This document shows, one piece after another, positions 55,104 through 63,629 of a DNA stretch of 64,000 nucleotides. The first letter of the stretch is position 1. Each line of letters begins with the position of its first letter. The translations under genes and the position numbers were made by a program. The stretch is taken from contig NZ_CP025815.1 in assembly GCF_003352045.1 (NCBI RefSeq), forward strand, positions 2,976,001 to 3,040,000, read 5' to 3'. Source of the DNA: Sulfitobacter sp. JL08 (GTDB lineage: Bacteria; Pseudomonadota; Alphaproteobacteria; Rhodobacterales; Rhodobacteraceae). Under the pieces are notes generated by a model that was not told the origin of the DNA, ran no database searches, and worked only from the letters and a program-made list of their open reading frames with translations.

Positions 55104-56543
55104 TTATTCTTTCCCCAGCGACTTTAGCACTTTGTCCAGCTGCTTGCCCTGACGGCTGGACGCGGTCGGCGCGTCCTTTACCAGATCGTAATACGCCGCC
55201 GGATCATAACGCTGTACCGCCAGGTTCAGCCCGTCCGCAGTCAGCGTTCCGATCGAAGACAGCACCGCATAAGCCGCGATATACTGTTGTGCCTGCGCCG
55301 AAATCCGCGTTGCCTGCGCATCCAGAAGCTCTTGTTCCGCGTCCAGCACATCCAGCGTTGTCCGCGCGCCCAGTGCCGCTTCCTCCCGGATGCCATCAAA
55401 TGCGATTCGGGCCGCAACGATCTGTTGTTCCGATGATTCCAGCGCAGCCCGCGCCACAGCCAGCCGCGCAACAGCGTTGCCCACGTTCTGCTGAAGATCA
55501 TGGCGCACACGGTGCAGATTGCCCCGCGCCGCATCGCGGAATGCGATCGCCTGCCGCACACTGGCCGACAAAGCACCGCCTCCGTAAATCACCTGATTCA
55601 TCCGCAGCCCGACCGATGCCGACTGGCCGAAATTGCTGGATCCCAGCTTGTCATCCGACGCGATCCGCCCGTCCAGAGTGATACGGGGGCGGATATCCGA
55701 TTTAGCCCGCAGGATATTCAGTTCTGCTGCGGCCACTTCGCGCTGGACCTGCAACATGAACGGATGCCCGCGCACCGCCTGGTTCTTGGCGCTGTCGATG
55801 TTGCCCGGTATGCTTGGCAACCGCCCCGGCGCAACCAGATTGCCCGGTGCCCGCCCGACGACGTTCTTGTATTCTTCAACCGCGATAAAATAATCGCCTT
55901 GCGCCACCGCCAGCCCCGACCGGCCCGCCGCCAAACGCGATTCTGCCTGCGCCACGTCCGTACGCGTCACTTCACCCACTTCAAACCGGTCCTGTGCGGC
56001 GCGCAGTTGTTCCGAAATAAGCCGCACGTTGTTTTGCCGCAAGGCGACGAACTCTGCCGCGCTGATTACGGTAAAAAAGGCGGACACTGTCCGCAAAAAC
56101 ACATCCTGCTCGATCGCGACCAGATTATAGCGGGTCGCAAGCAATGTTTCCTTTGCCGCCTCGACCGCAAGTTTGCTGCTGCCACCATCATACAGCAAGA
56201 TTTCTGCGTTCAGTCCCAGCAACAGATTGGTCGAATTTCTGTCGGTGATCGTGGGTGTCAGGGTACTGCGCCCGTAAACCGATCCGTTTTCGATTGCCGC
56301 GCTCCAACTGATGATCGGGCGCAAGGCAGATACCGCGCGGGCAACATCCTCATCCGCAGCGCGCAGCAAAGCTCTGTTCTGATCCAGCAATCCGCTGTGC
56401 GTGTAGGCGCCGATCAGCGCATCGGCCAGTGTCTCTGCCCTGCCCTTGCCAGGCGCGCCCCCCAGAACCATCAAAACTGCGACCAGCGCAAAGATGCCTT
56501 TCACGCATAAATTCCTGATTTTGCTGCGGAATGCATTCACCAT
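55104..56543 (-). CDS. tolC: TolC family outer membrane channel protein
   Basis: 479 residues with a signal peptide (LVAVLMVLGGAPGKGRAE). Two tandem halves of the outer-membrane-efflux repeat are visible, e.g. RFEVGEVTRTDVAQAESRLA and LGARTTLDVLDAEQELLDA. TolC trimers form the exit duct for type I secretion and RND efflux. It lies between pcm (upstream, same strand) and the PopZ-like gene. Confidence 0.93.
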   Translation of the reverse strand: MVNAFRSKIRNLCVKGIFALVAVLMVLGGAPGKGRAETLADALIGAYTHSGLLDQNRALLRAADEDVARAVSALRPIISWSAAIENGSVYGRSTLTPTITDRNSTNLLLGLNAEILLYDGGSSKLAVEAAKETLLATRYNLVAIEQDVFLRTVSAFFTVISAAEFVALRQNNVRLISEQLRAAQDRFEVGEVTRTDVAQAESRLAAGRSGLAVAQGDYFIAVEEYKNVVGRAPGNLVAPGRLPSIPGNIDSAKNQAVRGHPFMLQVQREVAAAELNILRAKSDIRPRITLDGRIASDDKLGSSNFGQSASVGLRMNQVIYGGGALSASVRQAIAFRDAARGNLHRVRHDLQQNVGNAVARLAVARAALESSEQQIVAARIAFDGIREEAALGARTTLDVLDAEQELLDAQATRISAQAQQYIAAYAVLSSIGTLTADGLNLAVQRYDPAAYYDLVKDAPTASSRQGKQLDKVLKSLGKE

Positions 56544-56616
56544 GGTATGTCAAACCCCTTCAGGATTGTCTTTGGTTTGCGTCGACCTTCAACCTGCAAT
56601 GCAACGCTACACCGCG

Positions 56617-57270
56617 CTAAAGAGAAAAGACAGTTTCGCGCTCGAACCCGGCCAGAACCGGTGCCGCCGCGTTAAAGGAAAACCGCCAGTTTACGTCTCC
56701 GTCAATCTTGTAGCCGATGCGCACCACACCCAGCGCCCCATCCATGAACAGACAGGCGATGCGACCGCCCTCTTTCAGCTGATCCAGAATGGCTTGCGGT
56801 ACCTGCTCGACCCCGCCCTGCACGGTGATGGCATCATAGGGGCCGTGTTCCGGCGCGCCCTCGGCCAGCACACCGGCCTGTACGATCACATTGTCCGCGC
56901 CCATTTCCGTCAGCGTTGTCTGCGTATCCGCCGCACGTTCGTCGTCACTGTCAACCGCGACAACGGCCTCGGCCATCCGCGCAATTACGGCTGATGAATA
57001 GCCGTAGCCGCAGCCGATATCCAAAACCAGTTCGTTTCCGGAAATATCAAGCGCATCCAGCATTTTCGCCAGCGTTCTGGGTTCCATCAGAACCGCCCCG
57101 CCCCCCAGATCGATGTTTTCGCCCATATAGGCGGCCTCGCGCTTGTTCGCCGGCACGAATTTTTCGCGCGGAACGGCCAGCATGGCGTCAATGATCGGGA
57201 ACTTGGTCACGTCCGAAGGGCGCACTTGCGTGTCCACCATCATCGTGCGTCGTGCGGCATAATCTGGCAT
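56617..57270 (-). CDS. pcm: Protein-L-isoaspartate O-methyltransferase
   Basis: 217 residues. SAM-dependent repair of isoaspartyl residues. Class I methyltransferase motif VLDIGCGYGYSSAVIARM, the preceding GGGAVLMEPRTLAKMLDAL and AITVQGGVEQVP fit the PCMT family. It is followed 73 bases later by tolC on the same strand. Confidence 0.92.
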   Translation of the reverse strand: MPDYAARRTMMVDTQVRPSDVTKFPIIDAMLAVPREKFVPANKREAAYMGENIDLGGGAVLMEPRTLAKMLDALDISGNELVLDIGCGYGYSSAVIARMAEAVVAVDSDDERAADTQTTLTEMGADNVIVQAGVLAEGAPEHGPYDAITVQGGVEQVPQAILDQLKEGGRIACLFMDGALGVVRIGYKIDGDVNWRFSFNAAAPVLAGFERETVFSL

Positions 57271-57424
57271 AATCTAAACTCAATCGTTCGGAATCTGGTG
57301 GGTCAGGTGTCGCACATCTTGTTCGGCACAGCAACGGTTCGCAACGCACGTCGTGGCAAAACGCAGCTACTGACTTGCGGCCCTGCAACAGATCGGCTAA
57401 TCCGGCGAAACCACAGCGATCTCA

Positions 57425-57498
57425 GGCGAGTTGGCGGAGTGGTGACGCAGCGGATTGCAAATCCGTGTACACCGGTTCGATTCCGGTACTCGCCTCCA
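57425..57498 (+). tRNA. tRNA-Cys (anticodon GCA)
   Basis: Acceptor GGCGAGT pairs with ACTCGCC; the anticodon arm GCGGA-TTGCAAA-TCCGT gives GCA; the T arm is CCGGTTCGATTCCGG; CCA is encoded (57496-57498). It is the probable attachment site of the downstream element, since an integrase gene starts about 95 bases after its 3' end. Confidence 0.95.
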
Positions 57499-57593
57499 AG
57501 TTGCATTCGGCTGCTAAGCCGTTGGAAGACAAACAAAGAATCAACGAAACAAAACCGGACACACAGGTGTCCACGGATTTTGGAGGCACGACT

Positions 57594-58280
57594 GTGCGCG
57601 TTGATTTGGCCCTTGAGGCATACAGAGAAGATCACCTTACGGGGCTGCGGACGGGGTCCGAACGCTACACCCAACTGGCCCGAATCGTTGCGCCGTTTTC
57701 ACATCGACAGATGCACGAGATCGACAACGTGACACTGAGCAACGTGTTGGGCCGATGGAAGGGCGGCACCCGGAACCGATACCGGGCGGCTGTGACCCAT
57801 TTCTGGAAGTGGGGGCGCGCCTACGGCTACACCACGCTGCACCCGACCTTGTTGGCTGGCAAAGAGACGTCACGCGACGACGTGCTCTCCGTGCGGCTGC
57901 TGCGGACCCTCTACCACCATGCGGGGCGCATGGACGAGCCATGGGCCACCTACGGGCGGTTGCTGATCCTCACGGGGCAGCGGCACGGCGATGTGATGAA
58001 CTTCCACCACGAGCGGCTGCATCAAGGTGACATGCACCTGCCAACCAGCAAAACCGGAACGCCCCATATCGTGACGCTTGGGACGCGTGGTCTGACCTTG
58101 GCGACCTTTCACTGCCACGGGTTCAACATGGCCACCACAGCCCATTTCAAGCGGCGCTGGTTCCGCAAGGCCGGTGTGCCTCTCTCCTACCGCCTGCACG
58201 ACATCAGACGGTCGTTTGCCACGCATCTGGCGGAGGCTGGCGAAGATGAGGCGGACATCGACCGCATGCTGAACCATTGA
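57594..58280 (+). pseudogene. Truncated tyrosine recombinase (integrase) next to tRNA-Cys
   Basis: 228 residues from GTG 57594, preceded by GGAGG seven bases upstream (57582-57586). It has an N-terminal SAM-like core-binding domain (to ~90) and a catalytic domain with the first Arg in LTGQRHGDV and the box HDIRRSFATHL. The frame stops right after DRMLNH, where intact integrases continue about 20-30 residues to the nucleophilic Tyr. The Tyr box is therefore missing and the protein should be inactive. The break coincides with the junction to a minus-strand gene that is also cut. Coding is GC-rich like the neighbours. Confidence 0.8.
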
Positions 58281-58523
58281 CATCAGGTCACGCGTCAGGA
58301 TCGTCTTGTCGCGCGCCACGACGGCGGGAACGGTGCAAACGTAAAACTCAGGGGCATCATCATCCACACGCTTCACCACAAGACCGAACGGCCAGCGACG
58401 GCCACCTGTCTTTGTATCGTGGTCGAACTGCATGCATGCGGTGGCGTGATCATTTGACCCCGCGCAAGACACTTCACGGCCCGTCAGCGTCTCGATCTCG
58501 TCTGCAAAGTCCTCGGCGTCCAT
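58281..58523 (-). pseudogene. 3'-truncated unknown gene fused to integrase antisense
   Basis: The first ~81 residues (MDAEDFADEIETLTGREVSC onward, with LVVKRVDDDAPEFYVCTVPA) read as a genuine small protein. Past about 58281 the frame continues only as antisense of the integrase to 57870, so the native 3' end has been lost at the junction. It begins one base after the stop of the 44-residue gene. I do not recognise the family. Confidence 0.55.
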
Positions 58524-58524
58524 C

Positions 58525-58659
58525 TCACTTTATCCGCCGCATTTCTGCGCGCAGAGCTGCAGCGGCGCGCACCAGTCCGGCGGCCTTGGCCTCGGCCAAG
58601 CGGCGTTCCAGCTCGGCAAGCGCGGTCTTGGCACGCAGTGGTTTGATGGTGCTGGTCAT
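58525..58659 (-). CDS. Small unknown protein, 44 aa
   Basis: Starts MTSTIKPLRAKTALAELERR and ends RAEMRRIK; nearly all helical, Ala/Arg/Glu-rich, probably a short coiled coil. Its ATG overlaps the upstream stop by four bases (ATGA) and its stop is one base from the next start, so it is part of the overlapping operon. No family recognised. Confidence 0.55.
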   Translation of the reverse strand: MTSTIKPLRAKTALAELERRLAEAKAAGLVRAAAALRAEMRRIK

Positions 58660-59270
58660 TGGAAAACCACGTCCTGTACCCTATACGGCCAGTCGGCGTG
58701 CGGTATCCCGACCATTTCAACGTCCGGAAGGGTGCCAATCGCAAGGGACTCGTCGGCTATAGCTTCCACAAACGCGGCATGCGGCAATTGTCGAGCCAGC
58801 GTGACAATCGACGGGGCGTGCATAACCGCCTCGTATAATGCCGGGGCATCCACCATCATAGTACCGCGCGCAACATTGACGGGGTAGTTCATTTTGGACC
58901 AGATGTCCTGCGCGTGCATCCACATTCCGATGGCGGTTGCAGCGGCGACTTTTACCTTTGAATCGGCGTCCGCTTTCCAGCGCATGACGGCAAGCACGTC
59001 CTCTTCGCTGACCATCGTATTGACCAACAGGTCCGTCGTCGTCCCACCTCTCCGAGCGGCCTCGGCGACCACGACCGAGACGCAGCCGATACCGTCCTCC
59101 GAGCCGCCGATACATTGCGCCTCACCGTTGTTACCGCACACGCAAAATCCGGCGCGTGTGTCATCGTCAGGGACAGGATGACCGAACACCCGCGCCAGTG
59201 ACATGTCTGCGATCAGGTGGAGATATTCATGTTTGATCAGGTCAATGGCGGTTGCCGTGATATCCTTCAT
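58656..59270 (-). CDS. Unknown protein of the island operon, 204 aa
   Basis: 204 residues, soluble. An HEYLH sequence at ~14-18 formally matches the zinc-protease HExxH pattern, but it is near the N-terminus without other protease features. A Cys/Gly segment (FCVCGNNGEAQCIGG) follows at ~42-56, then a helical half. The four-base overlaps with the genes before and after show translational coupling. No family recognised. Confidence 0.65.
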   Translation of the reverse strand: MKDITATAIDLIKHEYLHLIADMSLARVFGHPVPDDDTRAGFCVCGNNGEAQCIGGSEDGIGCVSVVVAEAARRGGTTTDLLVNTMVSEEDVLAVMRWKADADSKVKVAAATAIGMWMHAQDIWSKMNYPVNVARGTMMVDAPALYEAVMHAPSIVTLARQLPHAAFVEAIADESLAIGTLPDVEMVGIPHADWPYRVQDVVFQ

Positions 59271-59854
59271 CGCAGCTTCCTCCCGATCAGGTCTTTCACA
59301 CGCATTTTGTGCGCCTCGGCGCGCTCGACCGGCGGGTCCATGTAATCATCCAACCGTTTGCGGGCCACGCGGACAGCAGCAAGGGCTGCAGAGCGCGGGA
59401 CGAAGTCCGACAACATAAGCGGTTCGACATTCTGGTTCCCCACATCACGCAGGGTCTTCGATAGCTTTGCAAATCCGGATACCTTCAGACGCTTGACCAG
59501 ATGCTGAGTGGCAAGAATGTTGACGGCCACGTCGGTGGCCTGCACATCCACACCCAATTCAAGATCGCGATCGGACAGATCACCCGCCTTGCGGAAATCT
59601 TCCGGCTTCCCTTTGCGCGCCAGTTCGATCACATCACCCTCATAGGCGGCGCAGGGGCCATATGCGGCCAGTTGCATCACGCTGCGGGCCTGATCAAAGT
59701 CCGGTAGTTCGACAGCACATTCACCTGCCTCTGAGGTGGCCGACGCGTGCAAAATCGCAGCATCATAGGTCGCTACATCCAAACCACGCTGCACGGCGGC
59801 ACATGCTGCGCCGAGGGCGTGATAAAGTTCGTGATCTCCGATGCGGCGGGTCAT
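59267..59854 (-). CDS. Unknown protein of the island operon, 195 aa
   Basis: 195 residues, soluble, mixed composition, with a Cys/Ala-rich N-terminal half (ELYHALGAACAAVQRGLDV, AAYGPCAAYEGDVIEL) and a basic C-terminal end (RVARKRLDDYMDPPVERAEA). Overlaps its neighbours by four bases on each side. No recognised domain; phage or satellite accessory gene by context only. Confidence 0.65.
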   Translation of the reverse strand: MTRRIGDHELYHALGAACAAVQRGLDVATYDAAILHASATSEAGECAVELPDFDQARSVMQLAAYGPCAAYEGDVIELARKGKPEDFRKAGDLSDRDLELGVDVQATDVAVNILATQHLVKRLKVSGFAKLSKTLRDVGNQNVEPLMLSDFVPRSAALAAVRVARKRLDDYMDPPVERAEAHKMRVKDLIGRKLR

Positions 59855-60174
59855 CCTAGCACCTTGCGGATCAGCGGGATCGCGTCCTTCTCATCGGTGG
59901 CCAACACCGAGCGCTTCAGGGTTACCTCATCCACAACAGATTGCAGTGCGCCGACATTGCCCAGAATAATGGACGCGGCGGCGGATTTGATGATCTCCAC
60001 ACCGTTGATCTGGTCAATGCGGTTCCCGACATCCTTGATCTGAGAATTTGTCAGGTTGCGCTCCTCGCCCAGAATACGGCCTAAACTGTCAAGGATAACC
60101 TGATCGTTCGCCACCGCGATTTTCTCAGCGCGTTTCGTGATGAAAGTTTTCCAGTCTTCTGTCGGATCAGACAT
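59851..60174 (-). CDS. Unknown protein of the island operon, 107 aa
   Basis: 107 residues from ATG 60174 (MSDPTEDWKTFITKRAEK); the longer open frame upstream overlaps the preceding gene. Predicted helical with a central ILGEERNLTNSQIKDVGNRID. The start overlaps the preceding stop by eight bases and the end overlaps the next ATG by four. No family recognised. Confidence 0.65.
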   Translation of the reverse strand: MSDPTEDWKTFITKRAEKIAVANDQVILDSLGRILGEERNLTNSQIKDVGNRIDQINGVEIIKSAAASIILGNVGALQSVVDEVTLKRSVLATDEKDAIPLIRKVLG

Positions 60175-60958
60175 TGGCCCAGACCTCCGCTGCTTGTTTC
60201 TGAAGTGCCTTGCGGCGGATACTGGCCTTGCGTTCGCGCTCGCCTTCAACAGCTTTTCCGTCGTTGTGTAAACACAGACGAGCATGCTTGCGCATCTGCT
60301 CAAGAACCTGCTCCTCTGCCCAAGCGCGAACCTCTTTGCGATAGGTCGGGTCAAGGCGGGTCATGATGTCGGCAGGGTGTTCGATTTCAGGGGTAACTGG
60401 TTCGAACTCGGGCCAGTGTTTCGGCACCTCGTACTTTTCCATAACTTCGAGCGGATCAAGGTGCTTTTCCGTCATCGCAAGGCCCGTTGCGAGGCGCAGA
60501 TCACGGTCGACCTGACCGATGCGGGTGGTCACGGTGCCCGACGCCTCGTTGAGGGCTTTGGCTGCTGCGCGCAGGCCATCTTGGACCGTCTGCGTGTCAA
60601 CGATGTCGATGTCCGGTGCTGCGGCTCTGAGACCGTCTGTTTGCGCTTTCACGGTTAGCGCCAAATCCGTCAATTCGCCCGGTGTGCCTTCGATCTGTTC
60701 CCCCGCCAGCACATCGGCGGCGGCGGACATATCCTTTGCAAACGCGTCTAGGGCGTCGGGGAGAGCCAGCAACAAATCAAGCTCGACGTGACCAGCTTCC
60801 AGATCGGCAAGCGGATCGTCGCTGTCCTTGATGGTGCGGGCCAGCTTGCGGGCGTTGGAAACGGCCTGTTTTGACAGGGCAAGACAGACGCGGGGATTGA
60901 GGGTGAATGTGGATTTGCCAAACGTCAGCGTTCGGCTGGGTGGTTTTCTGGCGATCAT
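60167..60958 (-). CDS. Unknown protein of the island operon, 263 aa
   Basis: 263 residues from ATG 60958, with AGGA seven bases before it. An N-terminal segment (TLTFGKSTFTLNPRVCLAL), a long helical middle rich in Ala/Asp/Leu, then PKHWPEFEPVTPEIEHPADI and a basic helical end (KHARLCLHNDGKAVEGERER). The mix of coiled-coil-like helices suggests a structural or scaffold protein, but nothing is recognised. 166 bases separate it from the preceding gene. Confidence 0.65.
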   Translation of the reverse strand: MIARKPPSRTLTFGKSTFTLNPRVCLALSKQAVSNARKLARTIKDSDDPLADLEAGHVELDLLLALPDALDAFAKDMSAAADVLAGEQIEGTPGELTDLALTVKAQTDGLRAAAPDIDIVDTQTVQDGLRAAAKALNEASGTVTTRIGQVDRDLRLATGLAMTEKHLDPLEVMEKYEVPKHWPEFEPVTPEIEHPADIMTRLDPTYRKEVRAWAEEQVLEQMRKHARLCLHNDGKAVEGERERKASIRRKALQKQAAEVWANV

Positions 60959-61124
60959 AATCGCATCCTTGTCCTGCAGGGCATTTGCCGCTGAGTGTAT
61001 GTTGGGCGTCCGAGTCTTCGGCCCGTCGGCAGGTGCGGTCTGCCAGTCGGCGATCATCGGACACGGCAAAGATGGCGCGCGGAGCGAGTCGAGTCTAGTA
61101 AAATTATTGTTGTATATCTGAGAG

Positions 61125-61370
61125 CTACACGTCGACATTAAAGCCGAAATCCGCGAGGAGTTGTTTCGCGTCGGCAATATCCCCGCGGCGGAGTTTGATG
61201 CGGGTGATCGCGCCGATCAGGTTGATGGCGGAATCGAAATGCACATCGGCCAGACGCGCTTCGAGGACGGCGACAAGGTCGGTCAGCATTTGCGAGTTAA
61301 GCTCGCTAACCGGTAAGTCTCCGGTCTCAATATCATCCAGAATCTGATCTGTTGTTCTGTTGTACCACAC
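61125..61370 (-). CDS. Small unknown protein, 81 aa
   Basis: 81 residues from GTG 61370 (WYNRTTDQILDDIETGDLP follows), with AAGGAG about ten bases upstream. Acidic and helical, ending KQLLADFGFNVDV. Overlaps the 48-residue gene by 38 bases in another frame. No family recognised; same operon as the genes below. Confidence 0.55.
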   Translation of the reverse strand: MWYNRTTDQILDDIETGDLPVSELNSQMLTDLVAVLEARLADVHFDSAINLIGAITRIKLRRGDIADAKQLLADFGFNVDV

Positions 61371-61479
61371 GTCGGGCCTGCTCCTTTTTAAGCTGCTCCA
61401 GAAGCCGCTGTTCGCGCTCGCGGTCCACGTCGGCCTTGGCGGCGTCCTGGATGCGCTTTGGTGGGCGGAGGCGGGTCAT
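61333..61479 (-). CDS. Small unknown protein, 48 aa
   Basis: Starts MTRLRPPKRIQDAAKADVD and ends VVQQNNRSDSG. Basic, with a Glu/Arg/Leu/Gln helix (EREQRLLEQLKKEQ) that could be a coiled coil. Its ATG shares one base with the upstream TAA (TAATG), typical of phage-like coupling. No family recognised. Confidence 0.5.
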   Translation of the reverse strand: MTRLRPPKRIQDAAKADVDREREQRLLEQLKKEQARRVVQQNNRSDSG

Positions 61480-61955
61480 TAGATCAGGCTCAAATCATCG
61501 GCGCTGTTGCCCTCGTGCGTTGCCCTCATCTCGCTCTCAGCTTCCGACCGCTTCGACATGGACCGCTTCTCGCTGGTTGACAGCCCGTTAAGGTTCAAGC
61601 GGCGTGCCAGCGTGTTGATCGAAGCGGACAGGTCCGTACAAACACGACCGCGAGGATTCTGGATCGGCGTTGTATTGCGGCGGCCTCCCATGATGATCGG
61701 CCCTTCCGCGACGTAAGTGGCCCATTGCTGTTCGTACAGGGCCGTCATCTTCGCGAGACGGGCAAGCTCGACGATGTCCATCGCGGACCAGTCGGAAAAC
61801 GCACGTTGACCTTGCATTTTGTGGAATAAACTTAAAGCGGGAAGCTCGGTTGGTGTGATCCCAATCTCGTCCGGCCATTGATGTAACTTTTCCGCGTTCC
61901 GTGCCAGCTTCACCAGCGTTCCAACCTTGTTCACGCCATCAGCTTGATCGACCAT
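61479..61955 (-). CDS. Possible phage terminase small subunit
   Basis: 158 residues. The central part (ALYEQQWATYVAEGPIIMGG, then QNPRGRVCTDLSASINTLARRLNL) follows the pattern of P27-type terminase small subunits: a helical start, EGP-x, an NP motif and a final helix ending in a leucine-rich NLNGL-type turn. Terminase small subunits recognise pac/cos DNA. No large subunit gene follows; the next frames are tiny unknown proteins. This is a resemblance read by eye, first gene of the operon. Confidence 0.5.
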   Translation of the reverse strand: MVDQADGVNKVGTLVKLARNAEKLHQWPDEIGITPTELPALSLFHKMQGQRAFSDWSAMDIVELARLAKMTALYEQQWATYVAEGPIIMGGRRNTTPIQNPRGRVCTDLSASINTLARRLNLNGLSTSEKRSMSKRSEAESEMRATHEGNSADDLSLI

Positions 61956-62365
61956 CGCAGTTGTCTCCTTTTGCGCGTCTCAGCGCGCGAATGCGTTATT
62001 TTACCAAGATGAATAAAATATTCCAGTTTGGAAACCGTGCTCGTTTTAGGTTTTTCTTGACCCCCGTGCGGTGTGAAACCCCCTCGGCATTTCTTTTTCA
62101 TAGCCCTCCCCTGTGCTGGCCGCTACGCCCCGACTACCCGCACTGCAAAGCAGGTCAAAGCGGCCACATACCTCAAGACGCAAATATGCAATATCCGACC
62201 CTCGCCGCGCGGGTCGCGAACTTGCAGTAAGCGGGGCAATCCGACCGTTGAGAAAACGGCGCGCCATCCAAAGGTCCGACAAGCCTGAACTGATGCTGGG
62301 CTTGCGGCAATGGCGGACTTGCCTCAATATCAAGGCGGAGGAATTTTTTGGGGGAGATGGGCGCA
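61956..62365. other. Intergenic region without a convincing gene
   Basis: About 410 bases between the divergent island operon and a secreted-protein gene. Open frames on both strands here are short and show no family pattern. It probably contains the operon promoter (an AT-rich stretch around 61990-62060) and the promoter of the 62366 gene. No tRNA, repeat or insertion-sequence end was recognised. Confidence 0.5.
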
Positions 62366-62830
62366 ATGCGAGTACTGATTGGCGCTTTGATCGCAGTTCT
62401 CTTCGGCACCTTTTCAGCATTTGCAGCGTCGCCTGAGGTTCAGGAGTTGATCGAGCGCGCTGCCGCAGACTGCCATTCGTTGAACAACGGTGAATTTGAT
62501 GCGGGCGATGCGGTGGCCGAGATAGAGCTTCGCTCGCAATTTGGCACAGTGGTCGCCGAGCTTGTTGATGAAAGCGAGTATGCCTGCTCTTCTGCTGCAT
62601 CGCTCTACTGCGGCACCGGCGGCTGCATGCTGAATCTGATAGTGGACGGTACCATCAGATCATGGCAGGCCACGGGCTGGAGGCTCATCGAATGGGGTCC
62701 TGATAGGATTCTCTTGATCGGTCGCGATGGTGGTTGGTGTGGCGGCGCAGGTGCAGAGGTCTGCTATGAAGCGCTGGTTTGGAGCAACGGCAACATACTC
62801 ACTGTGGGACCCACTCCAGACAGTCGGTGA
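62366..62830 (+). CDS. Secreted Cys-rich protein, unknown function
   Basis: 154 residues from ATG 62366 (MRVLIGALIAVLFGTFSAFA), giving a clean signal peptide cut near AFAAS; GGGGGAG lies upstream. In-frame starts at 62348 and 62357 are possible. The mature part has several Cys residues (DCHSL, YACSSAASLYCGTGGCM, GGWCGGAGAEVCYEAL) likely to form disulfides in the periplasm. No domain recognised. Confidence 0.7.
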   Translation: MRVLIGALIAVLFGTFSAFAASPEVQELIERAAADCHSLNNGEFDAGDAVAEIELRSQFGTVVAELVDESEYACSSAASLYCGTGGCMLNLIVDGTIRSWQATGWRLIEWGPDRILLIGRDGGWCGGAGAEVCYEALVWSNGNILTVGPTPDSR

Positions 62831-62991
62831 GCGAAGTCCGATTTCGCTGCACTCCGCTTGAATGTCCGAAGTCGGGAAACAGCCCCAAAGCGGTCATGTT
62901 GCGAAACGGCGAAGCTGGTCAGAGCGGACCTTCGCGATGCTTCTTTTGAGTGACCGACATGCGGGACGAAGCCGACCGACCCTTGCATAGT

Positions 62992-63372
62992 CTACCTTTG
63001 AATAAAAAGGGGGTTGTCTATCAGGCTGTAAATTCTGTCTTCGTTGTAGCCATACAAGCATAATGCTGCATCACGCGTGCTCATGAAGTCCATACTTGAA
63101 GAAAACAGTTGTTCGCAATTTGCATTTCGGGCTGCAATCCACTGGCGCTGGTGCGAACGAAGCGCGGCCCTTAGGCAGGACAGAGTTTGCAGACAAGCCT
63201 CCCCGGGCCGAACCCTGTACAGAACGACTTCGCGACCACTTGCTCCAGTCAAGGTCACTTTGATTGAGCCGTTGGACAAAACAATAAACCCGGGACACGA
63301 ATGCCCGGGCTGAAAGATGATCTTGCCTTGCGGCGCCGTAAAACTCCGAATTTTCGGCATCTTTGTCCTCAA
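62992..63372 (-). pseudogene. Decayed Crp/Fnr-family regulator
   Basis: The N-terminal ~65 residues (KIIFQPGHSCPGFIVLSNGS, then REVVLYRVRPGEACLQTLSC) are a cyclic-nucleotide-binding-type sensor of the Crp/Fnr family. Thereafter the frame reads unrelated residues, then regains a family-like end (LYGYNEDRIYSLIDNPLF), implying two compensating frameshifts in the middle. The frame stops before the helix-turn-helix, so DNA binding is lost. Best read as a gene remnant. Confidence 0.65.
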
Positions 63373-63401
63373 AACAACAGGCTGTTCCGGTCCAGAATAG
63401 C

Positions 63402-63629
63402 CTAGATGCCTTCCAAGACGAATGGAATAACATCGGTTCCATCACGCTTGGTATAGCGGACACTGAATCCGAAGGAACCAAAGTCTTCTCCGTCCGGTGT
63501 TTTCTTCGGCTCCAAAGCTAGGCTTTCCGAGTCCACAACCCGGTTATCATCATCAAAAGTCTTCGACTTAAACCTTGGTTTCAATCGCGTTCTTAAAATC
63601 TGTGATTGAGCGGTAGCAAAGTTCACCAA
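63402..63629 (-). CDS. Small hypothetical protein, 75 aa
   Basis: 75 residues, charged, no signal peptide, no recognised motif (TFDDDNRVVDSESLALEPKK, GEDFGSFGFSVRYTKRDG). It lies in visibly lower-GC sequence next to the regulator remnant. It could be a real small gene, a remnant, or chance. Confidence 0.3.
   Translation of the reverse strand: MVNFATAQSQILRTRLKPRFKSKTFDDDNRVVDSESLALEPKKTPDGEDFGSFGFSVRYTKRDGTDVIPFVLEGI

Noticed and set aside
57375-57593. Upstream extension of the integrase frame through tRNA-Cys
   Set aside because: The frame is open but runs across the tRNA gene; GTG 57594 has a strong GGAGG site and begins the core-binding domain.
57870-58280. C-terminal half of the 217-residue minus-strand frame
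   Set aside because: It is antisense to the integrase catalytic domain, so only the part above about 58281 can be native.
58656-59270. HEYLH as a zinc metalloprotease site
   Set aside because: Only the five-residue pattern matches; it is at residues 14-18 with no third ligand motif or protease-like fold, so chance is likely.
62046-62600. 184-residue minus-strand frame
   Set aside because: Opposes the signal-peptide-bearing plus-strand gene and has a low-complexity Arg/Ser-rich translation with no motif.
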